Below, in pieces: positions 25,156-34,000 of a stretch of 64,000 bases of DNA. Every line of letters starts with the position of its first letter. The first letter of the stretch is position 1. The notes beneath the pieces are model-generated. The model was not told where the DNA came from. It was given only the letters and a program-made list of their open reading frames with translations, and did no database searches. This DNA is from Micromonospora costi (lineage in GTDB: Bacteria; Actinomycetota; Actinomycetes; Mycobacteriales; Micromonosporaceae): positions 930,001 through 994,000 of the forward strand of contig NZ_RBAN01000003.1 in NCBI RefSeq assembly GCF_003626655.1. Direction: 5' to 3'. The position numbers were made by a program, and so were the translations under genes.

Positions 25156-25198
25156 TCATCCACAGGCTGTGGACGAAATCTCCACCGGCTGTGGACAA
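25156..25198. promoter_or_regulatory. Cluster of three DnaA-box-like nonamers
   Basis: TCATCCACA (25156-25164, plus), TCGTCCACA (minus, 25168-25176) and TTGTCCACA (minus, 25190-25198). The last equals the high-GC actinobacterial consensus; the first two differ by one or two bases and form the 15-bp dyad TCCACAG-G-CTGTGGA. No dnaA or dnaN gene is adjacent, so this would be an extra-origin DnaA site. Confidence 0.45.
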
Positions 25199-25234
25199 CG
25201 CCCGCCCGCCGGGGTTTCTTCCCGCCCGGCCCGG

Positions 25235-25310
25235 CCCGTCCGGCACCGAAGGCCGCCGCCCGTCCGACCCGTCCGGCACCGAAGCCTGCCGCCCGTCCGA
25301 CCCGTCCGGC
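25235..25310. repeat. 33-bp tandem repeat, 2.3 copies
   Basis: Copies begin with CCCGTCCGGCACCGAAG at 25235 and 25268, and a third, partial copy (CCCGTCCGGC) starts at 25301. Confidence 0.6.
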
Positions 25311-25399
25311 CGCGCCCATCCGGGACGGAAGCCGGCGCCCGCGCCGACGACGGCCGCAGACGCCGGGACCGGACGTACCGCCCAGGCCGTACATACGGC

Positions 25400-25434
25400 G
25401 ACGCCGGCCCGGAGCGGTGCTCCGGCCCGGCGTC
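25400..25434 (-). terminator. lsr2 terminator
   Basis: 16-bp arms with one mismatch (GACGCCGGCCCGGAGC and its partner, 25419-25434) around a 3-nt loop, 25 bp past the lsr2 stop. Confidence 0.8.
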
Positions 25435-25459
25435 GGTGTCGCCGCGATGATCGCCTCGA

Positions 25460-25804
25460 TCAGCGGCGCGCGTGGTACTCGTCGACGATCTCCTGGGGAA
25501 TACGACCCCGGTCGGAGATGTCCTTCCCGGCCTTCTTGGCCCACTCCCGGATCGCCCGGTTCTGCTCCCGGTCGGCGGTCGCACCACCCCGGCCCCGCGC
25601 GGCGCGGCCACCGACCACCACGCCGCCCCGGCCGACCTTGCTGCCGGCCGCGACGTACGGCGCGAATACGTCACGCAATTTCTCGGCGTTCGCACTCGAC
25701 AGGTCGATCTCGTACTGAACGCCGTCCAGCGCGAACTTGACCGTCTCGTCCGCGTCCCCGCCGTCCAGGTCATCGACCAGCTTGTGAATGATCTGCTTGG
25801 CCAC
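25460..25804 (-). CDS. lsr2: Lsr2 nucleoid-associated protein
   Basis: 114 aa. Lsr2 is an H-NS-like protein that bridges DNA and silences AT-rich (often acquired) genes. The N-terminal dimerisation domain is K-Q-I-I-H-K-L-V-D-D-L-D-G-G with V-Q-Y-E-I-D-L-S; the C-terminal DNA-binding domain has the R-G-R minor-groove motif at residues 99-101, within S-D-R-G-R-I-P. A basic Gly/Arg linker (57-73) joins them. Start GTG 25804 gives the usual M-A-K-Q N-terminus, with AAAGGA ~9 nt upstream; ATG 25813 would add three residues. Confidence 0.95.
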   Translation of the reverse strand: MAKQIIHKLVDDLDGGDADETVKFALDGVQYEIDLSSANAEKLRDVFAPYVAAGSKVGRGGVVVGGRAARGRGGATADREQNRAIREWAKKAGKDISDRGRIPQEIVDEYHARR

Positions 25805-25912
25805 GTCCCACATTCCTTTCGAGCAGGGTGTCCTGCTAACTCCAAGCACAATAACCCGGACGCCGCGCGCGGCGTCAATAGGATGCGGTATAACGACCCG
25901 GTGGCGGCCCGA

Positions 25913-27421
25913 CTACTCGGGGCGCACCAACGGGAACAGGATCGTTTCCCGAATTCCCAGGCCGGTCAGCGCCATCAAGAGCCGGTCGATTCCCATTCCC
26001 ATACCGCCGGCCGGCGGCATTCCGTACTCCATGGCACGGAGAAAGTCCTCGTCGAGCCGCATGGCCTCGTCGTCGCCGCGGGCCGCGAGCTGCGCCTGGG
26101 CCACCAGTCGCTCCCGCTGCACCACCGGGTCGACCAGCTCCGAGTACGCGGTGGCCAATTCGAAGCCGAGCACGTAGAGGTCCCACTTCTCGGCCAGCCC
26201 CGGCTCGGTGCGGTGGGCGCGGGTCAGCGGGCTGGTCTCCTCCGGGTAGTCCCGGACGAACGTGGGCGCATCGAGGCCCGGTACGACCAGTTCCTCGAAC
26301 AGTTCCTCGGCCAGCTTGCCCGGACCCCACTTCGGGTCGACGGCCAATCCCACCTTCTCGGCGTACTCGACCAGGCGGGCGCGTTCGGTGCGGACCGTGA
26401 CCTCCTCGCCGAGCGCCTCGGAAAGCACCCCGAGCAGGGTCACCGACCGCCACTCGCCACCGAGGTCGAACTCCCGGCCATCGGCGTGGGTGACCACCGT
26501 CGAGCCGCTCACGGCGGTCGCCGCCCGTTGCACGAGATTGCGGGTCAGCGCGGCCATCGTGTCGTAGTCGCCGTACGCCTGGTAGGCCTCCAGCATCGCG
26601 AACTCCGGTGAGTGCGACGAGTCGACGCCCTCATTACGGAAGTTGCGGTTGATCTCGAAGACCCGGTCGACACCGCCGACCACCGCGCGCTTCAGAAACA
26701 GTTCCGGCGCGATTCGAAGATACAGATCAGTGCTCAACGCATTGCTGTGGGTCACGAATGGGCGGGCCGCCGCCCCACCGTGCAGGAGCTGGAGCATCGG
26801 GGTCTCGACCTCGATGAAACCCTGCTCGTGCAGGGAATCGCGGAGGCTGCGCATGGTCGTCGCCCGGGTGCGGACCATCTCCCGCGCCTGCGGGCGGACG
26901 ATCAGGTCGACGTAACGCTGCCGGACGCGCGCCTCCTCGGACAGCGGCTTGTGCGCCACCGGCAGCGGACGCAGCGCCTTCGCGGTGACCGCCCACTCGT
27001 CGGCCAGGACGGACAGCTCGCCCCGCCGGCTGGTGATCACCTCACCGGTGACGCCCACGTGGTCACCGAGGTCCACGAGCCGCTTCCAGTCCTCCAGCCG
27101 CTGCGGACCGACCCGGTCGAGCGAGAGCATCGCCTGGAGTTCGGTGCCGTCGCCGTCCCGCAGGGTCGCGAAGCACAGCTTGCCGGTGTTCCGTACGAAG
27201 ATCACCCGACCGGTGACCGACACACGGTCGCCGGTGGCGGTGTCGGTCGGCAGGTCGGCGTAGCGCGCGCGCACCTCGGCGAGGGTGGCCGTCCGGGGGT
27301 AACCGACCGGGTAGGGCTCGATGCCGTCGGCGAGCATCCGGTCCCGCTTCTCCCGGCGGACCTTCATCTGCTCCGGAAGGTCGTCGGCGGGGTCCACTGG
27401 CAGGGTGTTCTGCTCGGTCAC
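25913..27421 (-). CDS. lysS: Lysyl-tRNA synthetase, class II
   Basis: 502 aa. N-terminal OB-fold anticodon-binding domain (V-S-V-T-G-R-V-I-F-V-R-N-T-G-K-L) and class II core: motif 2 F-E-I-N-R-N-F-R-N-E-G and motif 3 G-M-G-M-G-I-D-R-L-L-M. Start GTG 27421 is preceded by GAGGAAG at ~7 nt and gives M-T-E-Q-N-T; an in-frame extension to 27472 is unlike the family. It is one of the shorter synthetase types, without the extra membrane domain of LysX. Confidence 0.95.
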   Translation of the reverse strand: MTEQNTLPVDPADDLPEQMKVRREKRDRMLADGIEPYPVGYPRTATLAEVRARYADLPTDTATGDRVSVTGRVIFVRNTGKLCFATLRDGDGTELQAMLSLDRVGPQRLEDWKRLVDLGDHVGVTGEVITSRRGELSVLADEWAVTAKALRPLPVAHKPLSEEARVRQRYVDLIVRPQAREMVRTRATTMRSLRDSLHEQGFIEVETPMLQLLHGGAAARPFVTHSNALSTDLYLRIAPELFLKRAVVGGVDRVFEINRNFRNEGVDSSHSPEFAMLEAYQAYGDYDTMAALTRNLVQRAATAVSGSTVVTHADGREFDLGGEWRSVTLLGVLSEALGEEVTVRTERARLVEYAEKVGLAVDPKWGPGKLAEELFEELVVPGLDAPTFVRDYPEETSPLTRAHRTEPGLAEKWDLYVLGFELATAYSELVDPVVQRERLVAQAQLAARGDDEAMRLDEDFLRAMEYGMPPAGGMGMGIDRLLMALTGLGIRETILFPLVRPE

Positions 27422-27495
27422 GGCATGCTTCCTCGTCACGAGATACGGGGGGTCACGCCCGAGCGTACTCAAGCCCCCGGGTGACCGTTACGGGA

Positions 27496-27501
27496 TAACC
27501 T
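27496..27501 (+). promoter_or_regulatory. Leaderless -10 box (TAACCT) of methyltransferase gene
   Basis: TAACCT lies 7 nt before ATG 27509, with no ribosome-binding site. Confidence 0.45.
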
Positions 27502-27508
27502 GCCCGCC

Positions 27509-28249
27509 ATGGTTGATCACACTCATGCGCTGTCCTTCGGCGTTGCGGCGGCCGATTACGACCGGTTCCGGCCCCGGTATCCGGAAGCCGCGCTGCGCTG
27601 GGCACTCGACGGCCTGACCGTGCCCGCCCGGGTCGTCGACCTCGGCGCCGGCACCGGCAAGCTGACCCGCGGCCTGCTCGCCCTCGGTCACGACGTGGTG
27701 CCGGTGGAGCCCGACCCGGGCATGCGGGCCCAACTGGACGCCGCCACGCCGGGGACCACCGCCCTCGCCGGCAGCGCCGAGGGCCTGCCGCTCCCCGACG
27801 GCGAGGCGGACGCGGTGCTGGTCGGTCAGGCGTACCACTGGTTCGACCGGGAGCCGGCGCACGCCGAGATCGCCCGGGTGCTGCGGCCCGGCGGCACCTT
27901 CGCCCCCGTCTGGAACACCCGGGACGAGCGGGTCGACTGGGTGGCGGAGATGAGCCGGATCGCCCACCTCGGCGACAACGCCGGGAACGTGGTCGACCGG
28001 TACGCCGACTTCGGCCCGGCCTTCGAACCGGTCGAGGTGGGCGAGTTCACGCACGCCACCACGCTCACGCCGGACGAGTTGCTGGGGCTCGTGCACACCC
28101 GCTCGTACTGGCTCACGGCGCCGGTCGAGGACCGGGAGCGCGTCGACCGGGAGCTGCGGGAGCTGCTCGCCACCCATCCGCAGCTCGCCGGCCGGGAGAC
28201 GGTCGAGCTGCCGTACCACACGGTGGTGCTGCGGTCCCGGCGGCGCTGA
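27509..28249 (+). CDS. Class I SAM-dependent methyltransferase
   Basis: 246 aa, Methyltransf_11-like. Motif I is V-V-D-L-G-A-G-T-G-K-L-T, followed by V-P-V-E-P-D-P-G-M (acidic residue binding the ribose), A-L-A-G-S-A-E-G-L-P-L-P-D-G and V-L-R-P-G-G-T-F-A. The N-terminal F-G-V-A-A-A-D-Y-D-R-F-R-P-R-Y-P is typical of a stand-alone subfamily common in actinobacteria. Substrate unknown; the neighbours on both sides are transcribed from the other strand. Confidence 0.85.
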   Translation: MVDHTHALSFGVAAADYDRFRPRYPEAALRWALDGLTVPARVVDLGAGTGKLTRGLLALGHDVVPVEPDPGMRAQLDAATPGTTALAGSAEGLPLPDGEADAVLVGQAYHWFDREPAHAEIARVLRPGGTFAPVWNTRDERVDWVAEMSRIAHLGDNAGNVVDRYADFGPAFEPVEVGEFTHATTLTPDELLGLVHTRSYWLTAPVEDRERVDRELRELLATHPQLAGRETVELPYHTVVLRSRRR

Positions 28250-28339
28250 CCGCCACCGCGACGCCCGCGCCCGGCGACGGCCGGGGAACCGCCTCGCGGC
28301 CGGGCCGGCAACCGCCGGGCCCGCTGCGACCGGCCGGCG

Positions 28340-29098
28340 TCAGACGTTGCGCTCGTAGACCATCCGCAGGCCGATCAGGGTGATCATCGGTTCGTGGTGG
28401 GTGATGGTCCGGCACTCGTTGAGCACCAGCGAGGCGAGGCCGCCGGTGGCGATCACCGCCCGCACCTCGCCCAGTTCCTCGGTCATCCGCTCGACGATCC
28501 GGTCGACCTGCCCGGCGAAGCCGAAGTACAGGCCGGCCTGGAGGCACTCGACGGTGTTCTTGCCGATCACCGACCGCGGCCGGGTCGCCTCGACCTTGCG
28601 CAGCTGCGCCGCGCGGGCGGCGAGGGCGTCGAAGGAGATCTCGATCCCCGGGGCGAAGGCCCCGCCGAGGAACTCGCCCCGCTCGCTGATGACGTCGAAG
28701 TTGGTGGTGGTACCGAAGTCGACCACGATCGACGGGCCGCCGTAGAGGGTGTACGCCGCGAGGGTGTTGACCACCCGGTCGGCGCCGACCTCCTTGGGGT
28801 TGTCGATCGCGAGCTGCACCCCGGTCCGGACCCCCGGCTCGACGATCACGCTGGGCAGGTCGCCGTAGTAGCGGGCGAGCATGGTGCGCAGCGAGCGCAG
28901 CGCCGCCGGCACGGTGGAACAGGCGGCCACTCCGGTGATCTCGACGGCGTCCCCGGCGAGCAGGCCGCGGAACATCAGGCCCAGTTCGTCGGCGGTCGAC
29001 CGGGCGTCGGTCTTGATCCGCCAGGAATGCACCAGCTTGTCGCCGTCGAAGGTCGCCAGCACGGTGTTGGTGTTTCCGATGTCGATGCAGAGCAGCAC
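28340..29098 (-). CDS. coaX: Type III pantothenate kinase
   Basis: 252 aa. It phosphorylates pantothenate, the first step of CoA synthesis. ASKHA-fold motifs: D-I-G-N-T-N-T-V (phosphate 1), G-A-D-R-V-V-N-T-L-A-A (substrate/monovalent cation), V-V-D-F-G-T-T-T-N-F-D (phosphate 2) and T-G-G-L-A (adenosine). panC and panD, which make its substrate, lie 5-6 kb away with nadB and nadC between them, a common actinobacterial neighbourhood. Start GTG 29098 is leaderless (TAGGCT 6 nt upstream). Confidence 0.95.
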   Translation of the reverse strand: MLLCIDIGNTNTVLATFDGDKLVHSWRIKTDARSTADELGLMFRGLLAGDAVEITGVAACSTVPAALRSLRTMLARYYGDLPSVIVEPGVRTGVQLAIDNPKEVGADRVVNTLAAYTLYGGPSIVVDFGTTTNFDVISERGEFLGGAFAPGIEISFDALAARAAQLRKVEATRPRSVIGKNTVECLQAGLYFGFAGQVDRIVERMTEELGEVRAVIATGGLASLVLNECRTITHHEPMITLIGLRMVYERNV

Positions 29099-29104
29099 GC
29101 AGGC

Positions 29105-29110
29105 AGCCTA
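29105..29110 (-). promoter_or_regulatory. coaX: Leaderless -10 box of coaX (TAGGCT)
   Basis: TAGGCT on the minus strand exactly 6 nt before GTG 29098. Confidence 0.55.
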
Positions 29111-29217
29111 GACAACGGCCGTACGGGCGGGCGCGGACCGGCCGTACGCCCGTATCCTGGTTCCCATCGCGGCATGAACATGGGTCGATCCGCGGCGCGG
29201 CCGGACGGGGAGCGGAC

Positions 29218-30309
29218 ATGTCGGGGATGTGGTGGGCGCGCGGGCGCAACACGCTGCGCCGGCGTCGGCGGCACGTGCTCGTGCTGGCCGTCCTGGCCGG
29301 CGGCGCCATCTGGATGACCGTGCAGGCGTGGCAGGAGTCCCGCCGGGCGGCCGACAGCTTCTCCGGCGAGCTGTACCTCAACATCGGCGCCGCGCTGATC
29401 ATGACCCTGCTGACGTACGTCGTGCTCAACCCGCTGTTCCGCGAACTCCAGACGGCGAGCATCATCGAGCACCCCCGGCTCGACCGCGACGCGCTGATCG
29501 AACGGGTCGCACGCTCCCGCGAACTCGTGGCCATCCTGGAGACCTGGACCAGCATGCTGGAGGGCCCGTACGCCCGCCGCTTCGTCGCCGCCCTGCGGTC
29601 CGCGCTGCTCAACGGCGCCACGGTCAAGGTGCTGCTGCTCGACCCGGACTCGCCAGCCGTCCGGCTGCGCGGCGAGGAGCTGCGCCGCCGGGACGCCTCG
29701 GTGGCGATCCTCGGCAACCTCTGGCACCTGGCCCGCCTCCACGAGGAGCTGTCCGAGTCGTCCCGGGCGCGCCTCCAGGTGCGCGTCTACAGCGCCGCCC
29801 CCTCGGTGCAGATGTACCGCTGGGACAGCAAGGCCTTCATCTCGTTCTTCCCCGTGCGCGGCAGCACGTTCGACACGCAGCAGATCGAGGCGTACGTCTC
29901 GACGCCGCTCGGCGAGTTCGTCGACGACCGGTTCGACGAGCTGTGGGACACCGCGCCCCTGCAGGACCTGGAGGCGTGTCTCAGCCTGCGGCTCTGCCTG
30001 CGCCAGGGTGGCCGCGACCTGGAGACCTGCGAGGCGCTCTACGTGCGCTCCGACGGCGACTGGTACATCGCGGGCGCCGACCTGGTGCGCAACGTGGCAC
30101 GGCACGGCCTCGCCGGCCTCACCGTCGTCCTGGACCGGCCGGAGACGGCCGGCGAGGTCTTCTCGCTCGGCGAGGCGGACGAGCTGGCCCCGGAGGTCTA
30201 CAACCGGGTGCTCGAACTCTTCCGGGCCAAGTACGGCCTGGACAGCCGGCAGGACACCGAGAACCGGGTGATCTTCAACCTGGCGAGCACCTCGCTCACC
30301 ACGGTCTGA
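29218..30309 (+). CDS. Two-helix membrane protein with PLD-like cytoplasmic domain
   Basis: 363 aa. A basic head (R-N-T-L-R-R-R-R-R-H), two transmembrane helices (~20-38 and ~52-72) and a ~270-aa cytoplasmic domain. The segment A-T-V-K-V-L-L-L-D-P-D-S-P-A-V-R-L-R-G-E-E-L resembles the core strand of phospholipase-D-like domains found in several bacterial signalling proteins, but the HxK active-site motif is absent, so any PLD role would be non-catalytic. It interrupts the coaX/nadC cofactor neighbourhood on the opposite strand. Start ATG 29218 with GGGGAG 6 nt upstream. Confidence 0.6.
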   Translation: MSGMWWARGRNTLRRRRRHVLVLAVLAGGAIWMTVQAWQESRRAADSFSGELYLNIGAALIMTLLTYVVLNPLFRELQTASIIEHPRLDRDALIERVARSRELVAILETWTSMLEGPYARRFVAALRSALLNGATVKVLLLDPDSPAVRLRGEELRRRDASVAILGNLWHLARLHEELSESSRARLQVRVYSAAPSVQMYRWDSKAFISFFPVRGSTFDTQQIEAYVSTPLGEFVDDRFDELWDTAPLQDLEACLSLRLCLRQGGRDLETCEALYVRSDGDWYIAGADLVRNVARHGLAGLTVVLDRPETAGEVFSLGEADELAPEVYNRVLELFRAKYGLDSRQDTENRVIFNLASTSLTTV

Positions 30310-30311
30310 AC

Positions 30312-30345
30312 GCCGCCGGGGCCGCGCACCGCGTGCCCCGGCGGC
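30312..30345. terminator. Bidirectional terminator between PLD-like gene and nadC
   Basis: Perfect 11-bp stem GCCGCCGGGGC (30312-30322) with 30335-30345, 12-nt loop, in the 41-bp gap between converging genes. Confidence 0.7.
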
Positions 30346-30350
30346 CCCGG

Positions 30351-31247
30351 TCAGTCGGTACGCAGGTCCAGCGCAATGTCCAGGATGGGCGAGGAGTGGG
30401 TCAACGCGCCCACCGACAGGAAGTCGACGCCGGTCGCCGCGTACCGGGCGGCCACCGCCAGGGTCAGTCCCCCGGTCGCCTCCAGCTCGGCCCGGTCACC
30501 CACGGCGCTCACCACCTCGGCCAGTTCCTCCGGGGTCATGTTGTCGCAGAGCAGAAAGTCCGCTCCCGCCTCCACGGCCTCCACGGCCTCGGCCACGGTG
30601 GTCACCTCGACCTGCACCGGCACGTCGGGGAACGCCGCCCGCACCCGCCGGTAGGCCGGCGTGATGCCGCCGGAGGCGAGCTTGTGGTTGTCCTTGATCA
30701 TCGCGACGTCGTAGAGGCCCAGCCGCTTGTTGGTGCCGCCCCCGGCGCGCACCGCGTACTTCTCCAGGGCACGCAGGCCGGGCGTGGTCTTCCGGGTGTC
30801 GAGCACGGTGGCCTTCGTGCCGGCGAGCGCGTCCGCCCAGGCCCGCGTGTGCGTGGCCACCCCGGACATCCGGCAGAGCAGGTTGAGCGCGGTGCGCTCG
30901 GCGGTGAGCAGCAGCCGGGTGGGCCCGGTCACCGTGGCCAGCACGTCGCCGCGGGCCACCCGCTGGCCGTCGCGCGCCACCAGCGACACCGCGACCGTAC
31001 CGTCGTCGCCGGTCACCTCGCCGACCAGCTCGAAGACCGCGGCGGCCACGGCCAGCCCGGCGACCACGCCGTCGGCCCGGGCGACCAGGTCGGCGGTGTC
31101 GGTCTGGTCGGCCGGGATCGTCGCGACGCTCGTGATGTCGACGAAGTCCGGCCCCAGGTCCTCGGCGAGGGCGTTGGTGACCACCCGGCCCACCTCGGTC
31201 GGGTCCAGGCCCGCGGCCCGCAGCTCCTGCTCCGTCGACTCCCTCAT
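30351..31247 (-). CDS. nadC: Nicotinate-nucleotide pyrophosphorylase (quinolinate phosphoribosyltransferase)
   Basis: 298 aa. It converts quinolinate and PRPP to nicotinate mononucleotide in de novo NAD synthesis. Family signatures: E-R-T-A-L-N-L-L-C-R-M-S-G-V-A-T, D-T-R-K-T-T-P-G-L-R, E-K-Y-A-V-R-A-G-G-G and I-K-D-N-H. Start ATG 31247 overlaps the nadB stop (ATGA), so the two pathway genes are coupled. nadA is not in the window. Confidence 0.95.
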   Translation of the reverse strand: MRESTEQELRAAGLDPTEVGRVVTNALAEDLGPDFVDITSVATIPADQTDTADLVARADGVVAGLAVAAAVFELVGEVTGDDGTVAVSLVARDGQRVARGDVLATVTGPTRLLLTAERTALNLLCRMSGVATHTRAWADALAGTKATVLDTRKTTPGLRALEKYAVRAGGGTNKRLGLYDVAMIKDNHKLASGGITPAYRRVRAAFPDVPVQVEVTTVAEAVEAVEAGADFLLCDNMTPEELAEVVSAVGDRAELEATGGLTLAVAARYAATGVDFLSVGALTHSSPILDIALDLRTD

Positions 31248-32938
31248 CGCGCGTCCTCCCACTGCTGTGTCAATCGCCCCTGTGTGCCGATCGCCTCGAC
31301 CAGGTGCCCCAGCCACCGGTCGTCCGCCGTCGGGTGGTCCTCCCGCCAGTGACAGCCACGCGTCTCCTGCCGGGCGTACGCGGCCGCGACCAGCGTCGAC
31401 GCCACGGTGATCAGGTTCGTGGCCTCCCAGTCGGCCATCCGCGGGCGCCCCCGGCCCGTGCCGACGTCGGTGAGCACACCGGCCGTGGCGGCGAGCGTCT
31501 CCGCCGAGCGGAGCACCCCGGCGCCGCGGGTCATCGCCCGTTGCAGCGCCGGCGTGCCATCCGCCGGCACCAGCCAACCCTCGCCACCCACCCAGGCGCC
31601 GGTCTCGGCTGGGCGCGCCTGCTCGGGCAGCCCGGCCGCGATGTCCTCGGCGATCCGGCGGGAGAAGACCAGCCCCTCCAGGAGCGAGTTGCTGGCCAGC
31701 CGGTTCGCGCCGTGCACGCCCGTGCAGGCGACCTCACCGCAGGCGTACAGGCCGGGGATCGACGTACGGCCCCGCAGGTCCGTACGGACGCCGCCGGAGG
31801 CGTAGTGGGCGGCCGGGGCCACCGGGATCAGGTCGGTGGCCGGATCGACCCCGATGGCCAGGCAGGACGCCACGATGGTCGGGAACCGCCGGGCCAGGAA
31901 GTCGCCACCGAGGTGGCGGGCGTCGAGGAAGACGTGGTCCTCGCCGGTGGCGAGCAGCACCCGGTGGATGCCCTTGGCGACCACGTCGCGGGGGGCGAGT
32001 TCGGCGAGTTCGTGCTGACCCACCATGAACCGCTTGCCGTCACCGTCCACCAGGTGGGCGCCCTCACCACGCAGCGCCTCGGAGACCAGCGGCTGCTGGG
32101 CGCGGCCGGCGCCGGGCGTCCGGGCGTGCTCCGGCACGATCAGCGCGGTCGGGTGGAACTGGACGAACTCGACGTCGGTCACGGCGGCCCCGGCGCGCAG
32201 CGCCAGCGCCACACCGTCGCCCGTGGAGACAGCCGGGTTGGTGGTGGCCGCGAAGATCTGACCCATCCCGCCGGTGGCCAGCACCACGGCCCGGCCCAGG
32301 ATGGCGCCCACCCCCTCCTCGCTGCCCTCACCCAGAACGTGCAGGGTGATGCCGCAGGCCGGGCCGAGCCCGCCCGGGCCGTCGCCGGGGGCGCGCAGCA
32401 GGTCGAGCACGAGAGCGTGCTCGACCAGGCGGATCCACGGGTCGCGGCGGACCGCGGCGTGCAGCGCCCGCTGCACCTCGGCGCCGGTGGCGTCACCACC
32501 GGCGTGCACGATCCGGTCCGCCCGGTGCCCGCCCTCCCGGGTGAGCATCAGCGACCCGTCCGGGTTCCGGTCGAACTCGGCGCCGATCCGCATCAGCTCG
32601 CGCAGCCGGGTCGGCCCCTCCTCCACCAGGACGCGTACCGCCGCCGGGTCGCAGAGCCCCACCCCGGCGATCTCGGTGTCCGAGGCGTGCGCGGCCGGGG
32701 TGTCGGCCGGGTCGAGCACCGCGGCGATCCCGCCCTGCGCCCAGCGGGTCGAGCCGTCGTCGATGTTGACCTTGGTGACGACGGTGACGTGCAGGCCCGC
32801 CTCGCGCAGGTGCAACGCCGCGGTGAGCCCGGCCACGCCCGAGCCGACCACGATCACGTCGGTCGTCTCCACCCATCCCGGCGCAGGCGCGGTCAGCAGC
32901 CTCGGCAGGGCCGGCAGGTCGACGGTCGGAAGGTCCAT
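31244..32938 (-). CDS. nadB: L-aspartate oxidase
   Basis: 564 aa from ATG 32938; a TTG at 32950 would add four residues. The FAD enzyme oxidises L-aspartate to iminoaspartate for quinolinate synthesis. FAD-binding V-I-V-V-G-S-G-V-A-G-L-T-A-A, active-site region S-T-R-W-A-Q-G-G-I-A and H-R-A-D-R-I-V-H, and C-terminal helical domain with G-C-H-W-R-E-D-H-P are present. There is no clear ribosome-binding site; a TTGACT overlaps the start region. Confidence 0.95.
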   Translation of the reverse strand: MDLPTVDLPALPRLLTAPAPGWVETTDVIVVGSGVAGLTAALHLREAGLHVTVVTKVNIDDGSTRWAQGGIAAVLDPADTPAAHASDTEIAGVGLCDPAAVRVLVEEGPTRLRELMRIGAEFDRNPDGSLMLTREGGHRADRIVHAGGDATGAEVQRALHAAVRRDPWIRLVEHALVLDLLRAPGDGPGGLGPACGITLHVLGEGSEEGVGAILGRAVVLATGGMGQIFAATTNPAVSTGDGVALALRAGAAVTDVEFVQFHPTALIVPEHARTPGAGRAQQPLVSEALRGEGAHLVDGDGKRFMVGQHELAELAPRDVVAKGIHRVLLATGEDHVFLDARHLGGDFLARRFPTIVASCLAIGVDPATDLIPVAPAAHYASGGVRTDLRGRTSIPGLYACGEVACTGVHGANRLASNSLLEGLVFSRRIAEDIAAGLPEQARPAETGAWVGGEGWLVPADGTPALQRAMTRGAGVLRSAETLAATAGVLTDVGTGRGRPRMADWEATNLITVASTLVAAAYARQETRGCHWREDHPTADDRWLGHLVEAIGTQGRLTQQWEDAR

Positions 32939-33020
32939 GAGCACAGTCAACCCCGAACCGGGCTCACGAGAGGCGGCGGGGGCGGGACGAGTGGTTTCGG
33001 CTACCTCGTCCGCCGGCTGG

Positions 33021-33914
33021 TCAGCTCGTACGGACGGGCAGGCCGGCCGGGCCGGCGCCCCTGAGCGAGCGGGTCACCGTACGGTCGCTGAGCCACAGGT
33101 AGCAGCGCACCCCCCGGTCGCCGACCCGCCACCGCCCGGCGCCCGGGGGCCGTACCACCACGCCGCTGCGGAAACGCAGGTCGCCGTCGTCCGGTACGCC
33201 GACGTACCGGCCCAGGGCGCTGCGACACCCCGTGTAGAGCGCGGCCCAGTCGGCCTGCCGGGTCGGGTACGGGCCGTCCGGAGCCCGCCACACGCCGACG
33301 AACTCGGCGTCGTGCCGGACGCCGCAGTCGACCGGCACCAGCGCGTCCACGCCGCCGCCCCGGCCGCCCCGGGTCTGCTGGCAGCCGAGTCGCAGCGGCG
33401 ACGGGCCCTTCAGCGCGTCGCGCAGGCTGCCCGTACGGACGACCACCGCGGCGGCCGCCTCGACGGTGGTCAGCTCGGACAGGTCGCACCGGTACCAGCG
33501 GGAGCCCGCCGCCCAGCCGGGCCCGGACGGGAGCGCCACGGACAGACGCAACCGCCCGGCCCGCCAGTCGTCGCCCACGTACCCGGTGGCCCGCGTGTCG
33601 CACTCGGCGAACGCGCCGCGCAGCTCGGTGGAGCCACCGGCCGGCGGGGCCGGCCACCCCACGGGAAAGGCGCCCACGTGCACGGTCTCCACACGGTGCG
33701 GCTCGGCGCAGTCGATCGGCTGGTACGCGGCGAGGGTCGCCACGTCGCGGAAGTCGGCGGCCTGGCACACCCCGGCCGCCGGGGTGAACGCCCCGGCGGC
33801 CGGCAGGGCGGGCCAGTCGTCGGTGAGGTCGCCGTCGCCGTCACCGGCCCCGCAGCCGGCGAGCAGCACGAGCGCGGTGGCGACCGCGAGCAGGACGGTC
33901 ATCGAACGACGCAT
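33021..33914 (-). CDS. Septum-formation-family lipoprotein
   Basis: 297 aa. Start ATG 33914 with GGGGGAGG 5 nt upstream, chosen over an ATG at 34001 that would put ~29 residues before the signal peptide. Lipobox L-L-A-G-C at residues ~17-21. The body has two similar halves, each with a C-x-x-P-H-x-(A/V)-E-type element (I-D-C-A-E-P-H-R-V-E-T-V and V-D-C-G-V-R-H-D-A-E-F-V) and repeated Trp-Tyr-Arg-Cys strands, as in the 'septum formation' family of actinobacterial lipoproteins. A role at the septum is by family name only. Confidence 0.7.
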   Translation of the reverse strand: MRRSMTVLLAVATALVLLAGCGAGDGDGDLTDDWPALPAAGAFTPAAGVCQAADFRDVATLAAYQPIDCAEPHRVETVHVGAFPVGWPAPPAGGSTELRGAFAECDTRATGYVGDDWRAGRLRLSVALPSGPGWAAGSRWYRCDLSELTTVEAAAAVVVRTGSLRDALKGPSPLRLGCQQTRGGRGGGVDALVPVDCGVRHDAEFVGVWRAPDGPYPTRQADWAALYTGCRSALGRYVGVPDDGDLRFRSGVVVRPPGAGRWRVGDRGVRCYLWLSDRTVTRSLRGAGPAGLPVRTS

Positions 33915-34000
33915 CGCGGCCTCCCCCAGGCACCGCCCGCCTCCCGGCAGGTGTGACAAGGGTAACCAGGAATGACGATCCGGTGACAGACCGCCCATCA

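Larger units (their letters stand above)
24851..25399. other. Gene-free block between clpC and lsr2 with several sequence motifs
   Basis: About 550 bp with no credible gene. From the clpC side it holds the palindrome CTCAGCTGAG near 24965, a ClgR-box-like site (25059-25072), three DnaA-box-like nonamers (25156-25198) and a 33-bp tandem repeat (25235-25310). On the minus strand TAGAGT near 24945-24950 is a possible clpC -10 but lacks a good -35. I would treat this as a regulatory block rather than hidden coding sequence. Confidence 0.6.
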
